From Sphingobium sp. MI1205 (GTDB lineage: Bacteria > Pseudomonadota > Alphaproteobacteria > Sphingomonadales > Sphingomonadaceae), in NCBI RefSeq assembly GCF_001563285.1, contig NZ_CP005188.1, forward strand, positions 1-62,500: DNA of 62,500 bases, read 5' to 3'. A program made the translations under genes and the position numbers. Below, piece after piece: positions 44,552 through 55,061 of this stretch; position 1 is the stretch's first letter; the number at the start of each line of letters is the position of its first letter. Under the pieces are notes generated by a model. That model did not search any database. It worked only from the letters and a program-made list of their open reading frames with translations, and was not told the DNA's origin.

Positions 44552-46963
44552 ATGAGCCAAAGCCTACCCGACCCGCTGGAGCAATGGTTCGCCTCTCGCG
44601 GTTGGACGCCGCGCCGTCACCAGATGGATATGCTCGCCGCCGCGCGCACCGGGGATCATGCGCTGCTGGTTGCGCCGACGGGAGCGGGCAAGACGCTGGC
44701 GGGTTTTTTGCCGACGCTTGCCGACCTGATCGACAGTCCGGGCGGGGGGCTTCACACGCTCTATGTCTCACCACTGAAGGCGCTGGCGGTCGATGTGCGC
44801 CGCAATCTGTTGACGCCGATCGAGGAAATGGACCTGCCGATCCGCGTCGAAACCCGGACGGGCGATACGCCATCGGACCGAAAGGCACGGCAGCGCGCGC
44901 GGCCGCCCGAAATCCTGCTGACGACGCCGGAGTCCCTCTCATTGCTGCTGAGCTACCCGGACAGCTTCCTGATGTTCGCGCAGCTGCGGACCGTGATCAT
45001 CGATGAAGTTCACGCCTTCGCCACGCAGAAACGCGGCGATCTGCTCAGCCTTTCGCTCGCCCGGTTGCAGACCATCAACCCGGCCCTGCGTCGCGTGGCG
45101 CTGTCGGCGACGGTCGCGGATGTCGACGCCTATCGCACGTGGCTTGCGCCCGATGGCGATATAAACAGCGTGATGCCCGTCATCGGGGAACAGGGCGCCG
45201 ATCCGAATGTCGCCATCTTCATCCCCGAAGGCCGCATTCCCTGGTCGGGGCATTCAGGCAAATATGCCGCCAAACAGGTGATGGCGGAGATCGAACGGCG
45301 GCAGACCACGCTCGTCTTTTGCAACACGCGCGGGCTTGCCGAACTCATTTTCCAGGAACTCTGGACGGCGAACGACGCCAACCTGCCTATCGCGATCCAC
45401 CATGGCAGCTTGTCGGTCGAGGCGCGGCGCAAGGTGGAGAGCGCCATGGCGGCGGGCAAGCTGCGCGCGCTGGTGGCCACCGCCAGTCTCGACCTGGGCG
45501 TCGATTGGGGCAATGTCGATTGCGTGATCCAGATGGGCGCACCCAAGGGTTCATCCCGCCTGCTCCAGCGCATCGGCCGCGCCAATCATCGGCTGGACTG
45601 TCCCAGCGAGGCGATTTTGATACCCGGCAATCGCTTTGAATATCTGGAAGCGCGGGCCGCGCTCGACGCGGTGGAGGCGGGGGAGCGCGATGCGGATGAC
45701 TTTCGTCCGGGCAGCCTGGACGTCCTGGCGCAGCATGTCATGGCGCTGGCCTGCGCCGTGCCCTTTCGTGAAGAGGAATTGCTGTCGGAGATCCGCTCCG
45801 CCACACCCTATAGTGCGCTGACCGACGATGCGTTCGCCAACGTCCTGCATTTCATCGAGGGCGGGGGCTACGCACTGCGGGCCTATGACCGGTTCAAGCG
45901 GCTGACGCATGAGGCCGATGGCACATGGCGCGTGTCGCACCCGCGTTTCATCCAGCAGCATCGGCTGAACGCCGGCATCATCGTTGATCAGCCGGTACTC
46001 GACGTGCGCTTTGCCAACGGGCGCAAGCTCGGCACGGTGGAAGAGGGGTTCGCCGCGACGCTGCGGCCGGGCGACAGCTTCTTCTTTTCCGGCACCGCGC
46101 TGGAGGTTGTGCGCATGGACCTGACCGATCTGGTCGTTCGGGCCACATCGAAACAGGCGCGCATCCCGACATGGGGCGGCACCCGCATGGCCATGTCGAC
46201 CCGTCTTGCCGACAGGGTGCGTCACTTTCTGGCGGAGCCGGAAGAATGGCACCGCTTTCCCGACGATGTGCGCGACTGGCTGGAGGTGCAGCAGAACCGG
46301 TCGGCCCTGCCGCAGCCGGGCCAACTGCTGATCGAGACCTTCCCGCACGAGGGGCGGCACTATCTGGTCTGCTACAGTTTCGAAGGGTGGAATGCGCACC
46401 AGTCGCTGGGCATGCTGCTCACGCGGCGAATGGATGCGCAGGGCCTGATGCCGCTGGGCTTCGTTTCGAACGATTATGCACTGGCGGTCTATGGCCTCAA
46501 GCCCGTAACCGATCCGCAAAGCCTGTTTTCAGCCGACATCCTCGACCATGAATTTGTCGAATGGGTGGAACAGTCGAGTCTGCTGAAACGGGCTTTCCGC
46601 GATGTGGCGGTGATCGCGGGCCTGATCGAGCGGCAGCATCCCGGCAAGCGCAAGACCGGGAGGCAGGTCACCTTTTCGACGGACCTCATCTATGATGTGC
46701 TGCGCAAATATCAGCCCGACCATCTGCTGTTAAAGGCCGCATGGGCTGATGCGCGGGCGCGGATGACGGATGTCGGTCGATTGGGCGACCTGATCGATCG
46801 CGCGTCGGCGACGATGCTGCATATCGATCTGGACAGGGTCAGCCCGCTTGCCGTGCCCGTGCTGATCCTGATCGGGCGCGAGCAGGTGGCGCAGACGGCG
46901 GCGGAGGATGCCCTGCTGATCGAAGCGGAGGCGTTGGTAGCCGAAGCCATGCGCACGGATTAG
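44552..46963 (+). CDS. Ligase-associated DNA damage response DEXH box helicase
   Basis: An 803-residue Lhr-type helicase. Walker A APTGAGKT (41-48), DEVH (VIIDEVHAFATQKRGD), SALSATV-like motif III (VALSATVAD), and motif VI QRIGRANHR are visible, followed by the winged-helix and C-terminal domains of Lhr-core proteins. This subfamily usually neighbours an ATP-dependent ligase, an exonuclease and pdeM. Here only pdeM is in the window, 33 kb to the left. In-frame ATGs further upstream would run over the neighbouring gene. Confidence 0.9.
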   Translation: MSQSLPDPLEQWFASRGWTPRRHQMDMLAAARTGDHALLVAPTGAGKTLAGFLPTLADLIDSPGGGLHTLYVSPLKALAVDVRRNLLTPIEEMDLPIRVETRTGDTPSDRKARQRARPPEILLTTPESLSLLLSYPDSFLMFAQLRTVIIDEVHAFATQKRGDLLSLSLARLQTINPALRRVALSATVADVDAYRTWLAPDGDINSVMPVIGEQGADPNVAIFIPEGRIPWSGHSGKYAAKQVMAEIERRQTTLVFCNTRGLAELIFQELWTANDANLPIAIHHGSLSVEARRKVESAMAAGKLRALVATASLDLGVDWGNVDCVIQMGAPKGSSRLLQRIGRANHRLDCPSEAILIPGNRFEYLEARAALDAVEAGERDADDFRPGSLDVLAQHVMALACAVPFREEELLSEIRSATPYSALTDDAFANVLHFIEGGGYALRAYDRFKRLTHEADGTWRVSHPRFIQQHRLNAGIIVDQPVLDVRFANGRKLGTVEEGFAATLRPGDSFFFSGTALEVVRMDLTDLVVRATSKQARIPTWGGTRMAMSTRLADRVRHFLAEPEEWHRFPDDVRDWLEVQQNRSALPQPGQLLIETFPHEGRHYLVCYSFEGWNAHQSLGMLLTRRMDAQGLMPLGFVSNDYALAVYGLKPVTDPQSLFSADILDHEFVEWVEQSSLLKRAFRDVAVIAGLIERQHPGKRKTGRQVTFSTDLIYDVLRKYQPDHLLLKAAWADARARMTDVGRLGDLIDRASATMLHIDLDRVSPLAVPVLILIGREQVAQTAAEDALLIEAEALVAEAMRTD

Positions 46964-46972
46964 GTAGTATCG

Positions 46973-47464
46973 CTAGAAATCTGCGCGGACGCCGCCGCAG
47001 CCTTTCAACGTACCGTCCGCGAAAGACACCGCAACCCGGTCCGCCCAATGGGCGTCACTCATGCCGTCGCTGCATGGCCCATCCGTGACGACCATGGAAA
47101 AGCCGTCACCCAGGTAACGTACCGCGCGGCCATCGTCCGCACGGTTGATGGCGAAATCTACCGGTTCATTGTCCGGGCGCTCAAGCGTCGCGGTCGATCC
47201 CTTTACCGTTACCGCCCAGAAGGGTTCGGTGCCAAGGGCTTGATAGCGTGTCTCGCTGCTTGGCGGAGTCGTATCGACGACTGTGGAGGCGGGGGGAGCC
47301 CCTTCGCGCTGATCAGAGAATAGGGGAGCTTCCTGCGCCGCGGACAGATTTTCGATCGGAGCGTTGGCGACGGGCACATCATTCCTGGGCAGGTCCGCCA
47401 TATTTTCCTTACGGCCGCATCCAGTCAAAATCAGCATGCCCGAAATCAACAGCCACGACTTCAT
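46973..47464 (-). CDS. COG3650-like lipoprotein
   Basis: A 163-residue lipoprotein with lipobox LTGC (Cys16). After a low-complexity linker, the segment YQALGTEPFWAVTVKG and the closing CSDGMSDAHWADRVAV resemble the COG3650 domain, which is often paired with HslJ or MliC-like proteins in envelope stress. Function unknown. The start has an unusually strong ribosome site, AAGGAGGTGA, four bases before ATG, suggesting high expression. It ends 9 bases from the convergent helicase. Confidence 0.75.
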   Translation of the reverse strand: MKSWLLISGMLILTGCGRKENMADLPRNDVPVANAPIENLSAAQEAPLFSDQREGAPPASTVVDTTPPSSETRYQALGTEPFWAVTVKGSTATLERPDNEPVDFAINRADDGRAVRYLGDGFSMVVTDGPCSDGMSDAHWADRVAVSFADGTLKGCGGVRADF

Positions 47465-47611
47465 CCTTCACCTCCTTGTTTACGATTTATAAATATATCG
47501 TTGGGTATATACAGAACAGTAAGACGCCTCTTAATTCCAATTTAACCACGCTATTTAACCAAATGCAAAGTATGCGTGGGTAGAAAATCCCTGATGCGAA
47601 GGGGATTTTCC
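47465..47611. promoter_or_regulatory. AT-rich divergent promoter region
   Basis: These 147 bases separate the lipoprotein and the pilin-like operon, transcribed apart. The composition is far richer in A+T than the surroundings (TTTATAAATATAT near 47487-47500; TTTAACC repeated near 47542 and 47554). It must hold both promoters and could bind a nucleoid or regulatory protein. Confidence 0.45.
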
Positions 47612-48853
47612 ATGCGTCCTGCTGTTTTAAGCCGGTTCCTTCGGGACAAGGCGGGCAATGTCCTGATGCTGGCTGCCGCGTCCATGCCTATTCTTGTGGG
47701 TGCTGCGGGTCTTGCTACCGACACGGTGCAATGGGCGTTGTGGAAGCGTCAGGTTCAGCGGCAGGCAGACTCGGCCGCGCTCGCAGGCGCCTATGCCGTG
47801 GCCCAGGGCTTCAGCGCATCGGATAGCGCGACGGCGGACATCAACCGTCTGTCGCTCGTCACCTTGTCGCAAACCCCCACAATCGAAAACGCGCCTACGA
47901 CAGGCGTCGGCGCCGGCAATGCAAAGGCTGTGCGCGTCGTCCTTCAGACCAGCAGCGAGTTGCCCTTTTCAAAGATGCTGGGCGTACCGACGCCCGTCAT
48001 ATCCGGTGAAGCGACCGCGGCGGTCGTGAGCGAAGGCAATTATTGCGTCGTCTCCCTTGAAGCTACTTCCGCTGTCGGTGTCACGCTTCAGGGTAATGCC
48101 TCTGTCGATCTGGGCTGCGGCATCATCACCAATTCGCGCGCGGCCAGCGCCGTCTATGCCGGAGGCAGCAGCACCGTCGCGGCAACGCCCGTCGCGGCGG
48201 TTGGGGGGCTGCAGGCCAGTTCCAACTTCGTCTCGCCCACGACGCTGCAACCCTATACCGTGCCGCAGTCCGATCCCTATGCAGCGCTGCCGGTGCCCAG
48301 CCCGTCCAGCTGCCAGGGAAAGCTGAGCGTCAATCCGCAGGGAACCGCGTCGAAGGGTCCGGGTTGTTACAAGGGCTTCGATATCAAGGGCACGCTTAAC
48401 CTCGATCCCGGCGTCTACTATATCGATGGCAGCAGTTTCAACGTGGGGTCGCAGGCCGTCATCAACGGCACCGGCGTCACCATCATCCTGACCAGCAGCA
48501 ACGCGGCCACCAATCCCAGCCAGATCGCCACGGTCGATATCAACGGTGGCGCGACACTGAACCTGTCAGCGCCGACCAGCGGCACCTATTCCGGGGTGCT
48601 GTTCTATCAGGACCGGCGCGCGCTCGATTCGGGCGAAAACAAGATCAACGGCAACGCCAGTTCATCCTTTCAGGGGGCGTTCTACTTCCCGTCGCAGGCG
48701 ATGTCGTTCAGCGGGACGTCGGGCATGACCACGAATTGCGTGAAGATGGTCAGCCGTCGTGTCACCTTCATCGGTAATAGCAGCATCGTCAACGAGTGCG
48801 AAAATACCGGCGTGAATGATATCACCGGTACGACGGTGAGGTTGATCGGCTGA
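47612..48853 (+). CDS. Tad-type (TadG-like) pilin-related protein with a repetitive C-terminal domain
   Basis: A 413-residue protein. The N-terminus has a Tad/TadG signature: RFLRDKAGNVLMLAAASMPI with one membrane helix (about 16-36) and the ADSAALAGAYAVAQG helix. From about residue 150 to the end it is made of short Gly/Asn/Ser/Thr-rich strands (SVDLGCGIITNSRA, GTLNLDPGVYYIDGSS, QAVINGTGVTIIL), suggesting a right-handed beta-helix (inference). ATG 47612 is preceded by AAGGGGA; ATG 47594 and GTG 47576 are also in frame. First of three genes, two bases before the next. Confidence 0.8.
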   Translation: MRPAVLSRFLRDKAGNVLMLAAASMPILVGAAGLATDTVQWALWKRQVQRQADSAALAGAYAVAQGFSASDSATADINRLSLVTLSQTPTIENAPTTGVGAGNAKAVRVVLQTSSELPFSKMLGVPTPVISGEATAAVVSEGNYCVVSLEATSAVGVTLQGNASVDLGCGIITNSRAASAVYAGGSSTVAATPVAAVGGLQASSNFVSPTTLQPYTVPQSDPYAALPVPSPSSCQGKLSVNPQGTASKGPGCYKGFDIKGTLNLDPGVYYIDGSSFNVGSQAVINGTGVTIILTSSNAATNPSQIATVDINGGATLNLSAPTSGTYSGVLFYQDRRALDSGENKINGNASSSFQGAFYFPSQAMSFSGTSGMTTNCVKMVSRRVTFIGNSSIVNECENTGVNDITGTTVRLIG

Positions 48854-48854
48854 A

Positions 48855-49322
48855 ATGGCGAAGAGATGGCTCCATAATTTGCTGTCCGACCGATCGGGGA
48901 CGAGCACCATCGAACTGGCGATCATCTTTCCAGTGCTGGCGGCGCTGACTTTCGTCGCGGCGGATCTGGCGATGGCGTTCAAGGCGAAGATCCGGCTCCA
49001 GACGGCGGCGGAGCGGACGGCGCAACTGGCCACCAGCGGCGGCCTCAACAGCGCCGCGTACCAGAACCTGGCTGCGGATGCGGCCGCGGGCGCCGGGGTG
49101 TCCTCAGGCGCCGTGACGGTCACTAGTTCACTGCTGTGCGACGGCACCGTGCAGGCCTCCATGGCCGAGGTCTGCGCGACGGGCCAGCAGATGAAGCGCT
49201 ATGTAACGATCGGCATTACTGGCAGCTACCAGCCGATGTTCGGCAAATTGCTGCCCGGCACCAGTTGGGCATCCGCTCAGGGCATTACGCTCACCGGCTC
49301 TTCATCGGTGCGCCTGCAATGA
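48855..49322 (+). CDS. TadE/TadF-like minor pilin
   Basis: A 155-residue protein with a TadE-type N-terminus: a short basic head, then SDRSGTSTIELAIIFPVLAALT, where Glu follows the prepilin-peptidase-like position, and a membrane helix at about 19-40. The rest is a small periplasmic domain with two Cys (LLCDGTVQ and EVCATGQQ). Starts two bases after the previous gene and overlaps the next as ATGA. Confidence 0.84.
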   Translation: MAKRWLHNLLSDRSGTSTIELAIIFPVLAALTFVAADLAMAFKAKIRLQTAAERTAQLATSGGLNSAAYQNLAADAAAGAGVSSGAVTVTSSLLCDGTVQASMAEVCATGQQMKRYVTIGITGSYQPMFGKLLPGTSWASAQGITLTGSSSVRLQ

Positions 49323-49699
49323 TCCGGCTTCTGCGGCATCAGCGCGGCGCCGCCGCGATCGAGTTCGGGCTGGCGCTGCCGCCTTTCCTCATATTGCTGA
49401 TGGGCGCGCTGCAACTGGGCATCGTCGCGATGGCGCGCACCGGATTGCAGCATGCGGTGGATGAAGGGGCGCGCTACGCCACCATCTTTCCCACGCCGAC
49501 CGACGCACAGATCATCGCCTATGTGAAGAACAAGCGCGTTGGCCTGGACCCGGCCTATGCCACGGAGCCCGTCGTGACCCATGGCACGCAATATGGAATT
49601 GCCTACACGGAAATCACGATGAGCTATGCGCGGCCACTCAATTTCCTAGTCTATCAGACGGCGCCTGTTTCGGTCAGCTATACACGCCGAGCCTATTGA
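49319..49699 (+). CDS. TadE-like minor pilin
   Basis: A 126-residue protein starting MIRLLRHQRGAAAIEFGLAL, a classic TadE N-terminus with the conserved Glu and a membrane helix at about 15-38, followed by GLQHAVDEGARYATIF. It overlaps the previous gene as ATGA, so the three pilin-like genes form one operon. No TadA ATPase, TadB/C platform, secretin, prepilin peptidase or Flp pilin is in the window. Confidence 0.88.
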   Translation: MIRLLRHQRGAAAIEFGLALPPFLILLMGALQLGIVAMARTGLQHAVDEGARYATIFPTPTDAQIIAYVKNKRVGLDPAYATEPVVTHGTQYGIAYTEITMSYARPLNFLVYQTAPVSVSYTRRAY

Positions 49700-49732
49700 G
49701 CCGCCTGCAACTGCGCAGACGGCTCAAGCGAC

Positions 49733-52270
<2,538 letters not shown>

Positions 52271-52325
52271 CTAAAGCGAAACATGGCGTCTTTCGCTCCC
52301 CTGCCGCCGGGTCTATCAGGTGGGG

Positions 52326-52787
52326 ATGCGCGCGATTTTTCTTCTGCTTCCGCTCCTTGCGGCCTGTTCGGACAGCAGCGATGTGTTGGAGCAATTGCCC
52401 AACAGTTCGATCGCGGGTGCGCCGCGCGACGCCATGCCCGAAACGCGGTTGGAAGCGAAGATCACGCGTCCCGTGACAATCGGCGAAAATGGTCCCCGAC
52501 TGGAGGCCTGCGGGGCGATGGGGCAGGCGATGCGCGTCGGCGCGTCTGGCCTCGCGGTCCGCGCGGCGCCCTTTGCCGAAGCGCAGGAGGTCGGACGGCT
52601 GGCCGAAGGGGGGCGGGTCCATGTCTGCACCCGCAGCCTGGACCAGAAATGGCTGGGCGTCGTCATCCTCCCGCCAACTCCGGGCGATTGCGGGCTGTCC
52701 GAGCCGGTCGAACGCAGGCGGGCCTATGACGGTCCGTGCCTTAGCGGCTGGGTATCCAGCGCATCTATCCGGTTCACTGCGAATTGA
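52326..52787 (+). CDS. SH3-domain lipoprotein
   Basis: A 153-residue protein with lipobox LAAC (Cys14), a variable linker, then a bacterial SH3 domain from about residue 60 to 150, seen as GASGLAVRAAPFAEAQEVGRL, with KWLGVVI and the final GWVSSASIRF. It carries five Cys, which may form disulfides in the periplasm. Function unknown; SH3b domains often bind peptidoglycan. Divergent from gyrB. Confidence 0.8.
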   Translation: MRAIFLLLPLLAACSDSSDVLEQLPNSSIAGAPRDAMPETRLEAKITRPVTIGENGPRLEACGAMGQAMRVGASGLAVRAAPFAEAQEVGRLAEGGRVHVCTRSLDQKWLGVVILPPTPGDCGLSEPVERRRAYDGPCLSGWVSSASIRFTAN

Positions 52788-52929
52788 AGAAAAGGACCGG
52801 CCAGCGGGCTCCTGCTGGCCGATCAGGGGGCAAAAGTTGTTTCACCATCTGGTCCTGAATGGCCTTTTACAAAATATCCATTTAAGGGTAAGTGGCCTTG
52901 CTTGAACGTATGTGAAGCGAGCATTGGTC
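52788..52929 (+). promoter_or_regulatory. Gap before the MocR gene
   Basis: A 142-base gap. The stretch 52866-52890 (TTTTACAAAATATCCATTTAAGGG) is AT-rich and may hold the MocR promoter; MocR-type regulators usually bind their own promoter. I cannot define elements more precisely. Confidence 0.35.
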
Positions 52930-54393
52930 ATGTCCACATCTGTCCTTCGTCCCCCTTCGCTCCTCCGGCTGCTGGGTGCCTGGCGGGTGGAGGAGAGTGC
53001 CGAGCCCGCCTATCGCCAGCTGGCGCAGGCGCTGCGCATGCTCGTGCTCGACGGGCGCGTGGGGCTCAATGTCAGACTGCCGGGCGAGCGGGAACTGGCC
53101 GCCGCGTTGGGGCTGAGCCGCACGACCATCGCCGCTGCCTTCGACCGGTTGCGGGACGAGGGCTATCTGGAGAGCCGCCAGGGGTCTGGCAGCGTGACGC
53201 GCCTGCCGCCCGGACGAATCGAGCCGGAAACGGCCGAGATCGACATGGTCTCCTATGGCAATATTCTCAACTGGACCCATGCCGCGCTGCCCGCTGCGCC
53301 GGGGGTCGGCCGCGCCTGCCAGGCTGCGGTGGAGGCGCTGCCTGCTTTTCTGGGCGAGTTGGGCTATGACCCGCTTGGCCTGCCTCCGTTGCGCCGCGCC
53401 ATCGCCGCGCAGTTCGAACGGCGCGGCTGTCCGACCAGCCCTGACCAGATCATCGTCACCAATGGCGCGCAGCAGGGCTTTGCCTTGCTGCTGCAATGGC
53501 TGACCGGACCGGGGGATCGAGCGGTGATCGACCATCCAACCTATCATAATGTCATTCAGGCGCTGCAGCGCGCCCATGTCGTGCCGGTGCCGGTGGGCCT
53601 GCCCGCGCAAGGATGGGACATTGACGCCATGGAGGCAGCCTTCCGCCAGACCAGCCCGCGCTTTGCCTATGTCATCGCCGATTTCCACAATCCCACCGGG
53701 CGAGCCATGGACCCGGCGACCCGGCGCGCCCTGGTCGCCGCCGCCACGCGCAGCCATACGCCGCTGATCATCGACGAAACGATGGTGGCGATGGGCCTGG
53801 ACTTTCCCGCGCCGCCGCCAGTGGCGATTCATGATCCCTCAGGACGCCAGGTCATCACCATGGGGTCGGCCAGCAAGATATTCTGGGGCGGGCTGCGTGT
53901 CGGCTGGATACGCGCGGATCCGCAGACGATCGCCGCGCTTGGCCGCCTGCGCACGACGATGGACATGGCGAGCCCCGTTGTCGAGCAGCTTGCGGTCGCC
54001 CAGTTGATCGAGAGCGATGAAGGTCTGGGGCCGCGTGCGGACATGTTGCGCGCGCGCCGCGATCATCTGATCGGCGAGATCGAAAAGCATCTGCCGCACT
54101 GGCGTGTTGAATCGCCCTCTGGCGGGCTTTCCCTGTGGGCCGAACTGCCCCGTGCCGAAGCGACGGCGCTGGCGGCTATCGCGGAAAGCCATGGAGTGCG
54201 GGTTGCGCCGGGGCCACGGTTCGGCGTCAGCGGTGCGTTCGAGCGGTTTCTGCGCTTGCCCTTCACCTTGCCCGAAGAGCAGTTGACGATGGGGGTGGAG
54301 CGGCTGGCCGAAGCCGATGCGCGGCTGCATGCGCGGTCGCCGCGTGGGCGCGATTCGCTGGCGGCTGCGCTGGAGGCGGATCGCCTGATCTGA
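52930..54393 (+). CDS. MocR-family transcriptional regulator (GntR HTH + aminotransferase domain)
   Basis: A 487-residue chimeric regulator. The GntR winged helix (about 25-95) includes YRQLAQALRMLVLDGRV and GERELAAALGLSRTTIAAAF; the fold-type I aminotransferase domain (about 115-460) has YVIADFHNPTGRAMD and the PLP lysine Lys316 in GSASKIFWGGLRVGW. MocR proteins sense PLP or an amino acid through the second domain. No target operon is evident beside it. ATG 52930 chosen; a GTG 18 bases upstream is in frame. Confidence 0.9.
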   Translation: MSTSVLRPPSLLRLLGAWRVEESAEPAYRQLAQALRMLVLDGRVGLNVRLPGERELAAALGLSRTTIAAAFDRLRDEGYLESRQGSGSVTRLPPGRIEPETAEIDMVSYGNILNWTHAALPAAPGVGRACQAAVEALPAFLGELGYDPLGLPPLRRAIAAQFERRGCPTSPDQIIVTNGAQQGFALLLQWLTGPGDRAVIDHPTYHNVIQALQRAHVVPVPVGLPAQGWDIDAMEAAFRQTSPRFAYVIADFHNPTGRAMDPATRRALVAAATRSHTPLIIDETMVAMGLDFPAPPPVAIHDPSGRQVITMGSASKIFWGGLRVGWIRADPQTIAALGRLRTTMDMASPVVEQLAVAQLIESDEGLGPRADMLRARRDHLIGEIEKHLPHWRVESPSGGLSLWAELPRAEATALAAIAESHGVRVAPGPRFGVSGAFERFLRLPFTLPEEQLTMGVERLAEADARLHARSPRGRDSLAAALEADRLI

Positions 54394-54419
54394 AAGACCA
54401 GTTTCCCTCATATTGAAAA

Positions 54420-54456
54420 GGCCGCGCAGGATAGCTCCCGCGCGGCCCATTTTTTT
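54420..54456. terminator. Bidirectional terminator between the MocR gene and ppa
   Basis: GGCCGCGC (54420-54427) pairs with GCGCGGCC (54440-54447) across a 12-base loop, followed by a T-run (54450-54456). On the other strand the stem is followed by TTTTC, so it can also stop ppa transcription. Confidence 0.85.
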
Positions 54457-54474
54457 AGCAGCCCAAGTGAGGCG

Positions 54475-55017
54475 TTAGGCGGCCTTCTTCCCAGCCTGAT
54501 AGCGTTCGATCGCTTCGAGCGTGATGCGACGGGCGTCTTCCGCGCCGCCCCATGTGCCGACCCGAACCCACTTCTGCTTTTCCAGATCCTTATAGTGGGT
54601 GAAGAAATGTTCGATCTGCTCCATCACGATGCCGGGCAGATCGTCCTTTTCATCAACGTCGCTATAATAAGGGAAAGTCTTGTTATCGGGAACGCAGACG
54701 AGCTTTTCGTCGCCGCCCGCTTCATCTTCCAGATTGAGCACCGCGATTGGGCGCGCGCGCACCACCGAACCGGGCACGAAGGGCGACCGGGCGATCACCA
54801 GCGCGTCGAGCGGGTCGCCATCGGGCGACAGGGTGTGGGGCACGAAGCCGTAATTGGCCGGATAGCGCATCGGCGTGTGCAGGATGCGATCCACGAACAG
54901 CGCGCCCGATGCCTTGTCGAACTCATATTTCACGGGCTCGCCGCCGACCGGCACCTCGATGATGACGTTCAGGCTGTTGGGCGGATCGTCGCCGACCGGG
55001 ATCAGTTCGATATTCAT
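54475..55017 (-). CDS. ppa: Inorganic pyrophosphatase (family I)
   Basis: A 180-residue soluble enzyme hydrolysing pyrophosphate to phosphate. DGDPLDALV carries the metal-binding Asp residues; YEFDKASGALFVDRIL and MRYPANYGFVPHTL are typical. Full length. Start ATG gives MNIELIPVGDDPP. The M61 peptidase gene is upstream-oriented the same way, with 44 bases between. Confidence 0.96.
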   Translation of the reverse strand: MNIELIPVGDDPPNSLNVIIEVPVGGEPVKYEFDKASGALFVDRILHTPMRYPANYGFVPHTLSPDGDPLDALVIARSPFVPGSVVRARPIAVLNLEDEAGGDEKLVCVPDNKTFPYYSDVDEKDDLPGIVMEQIEHFFTHYKDLEKQKWVRVGTWGGAEDARRITLEAIERYQAGKKAA

Positions 55018-55061
55018 GGGACTTCAAACCTTCTTCGATACGCGTTGGCGTTACGGGTGAT

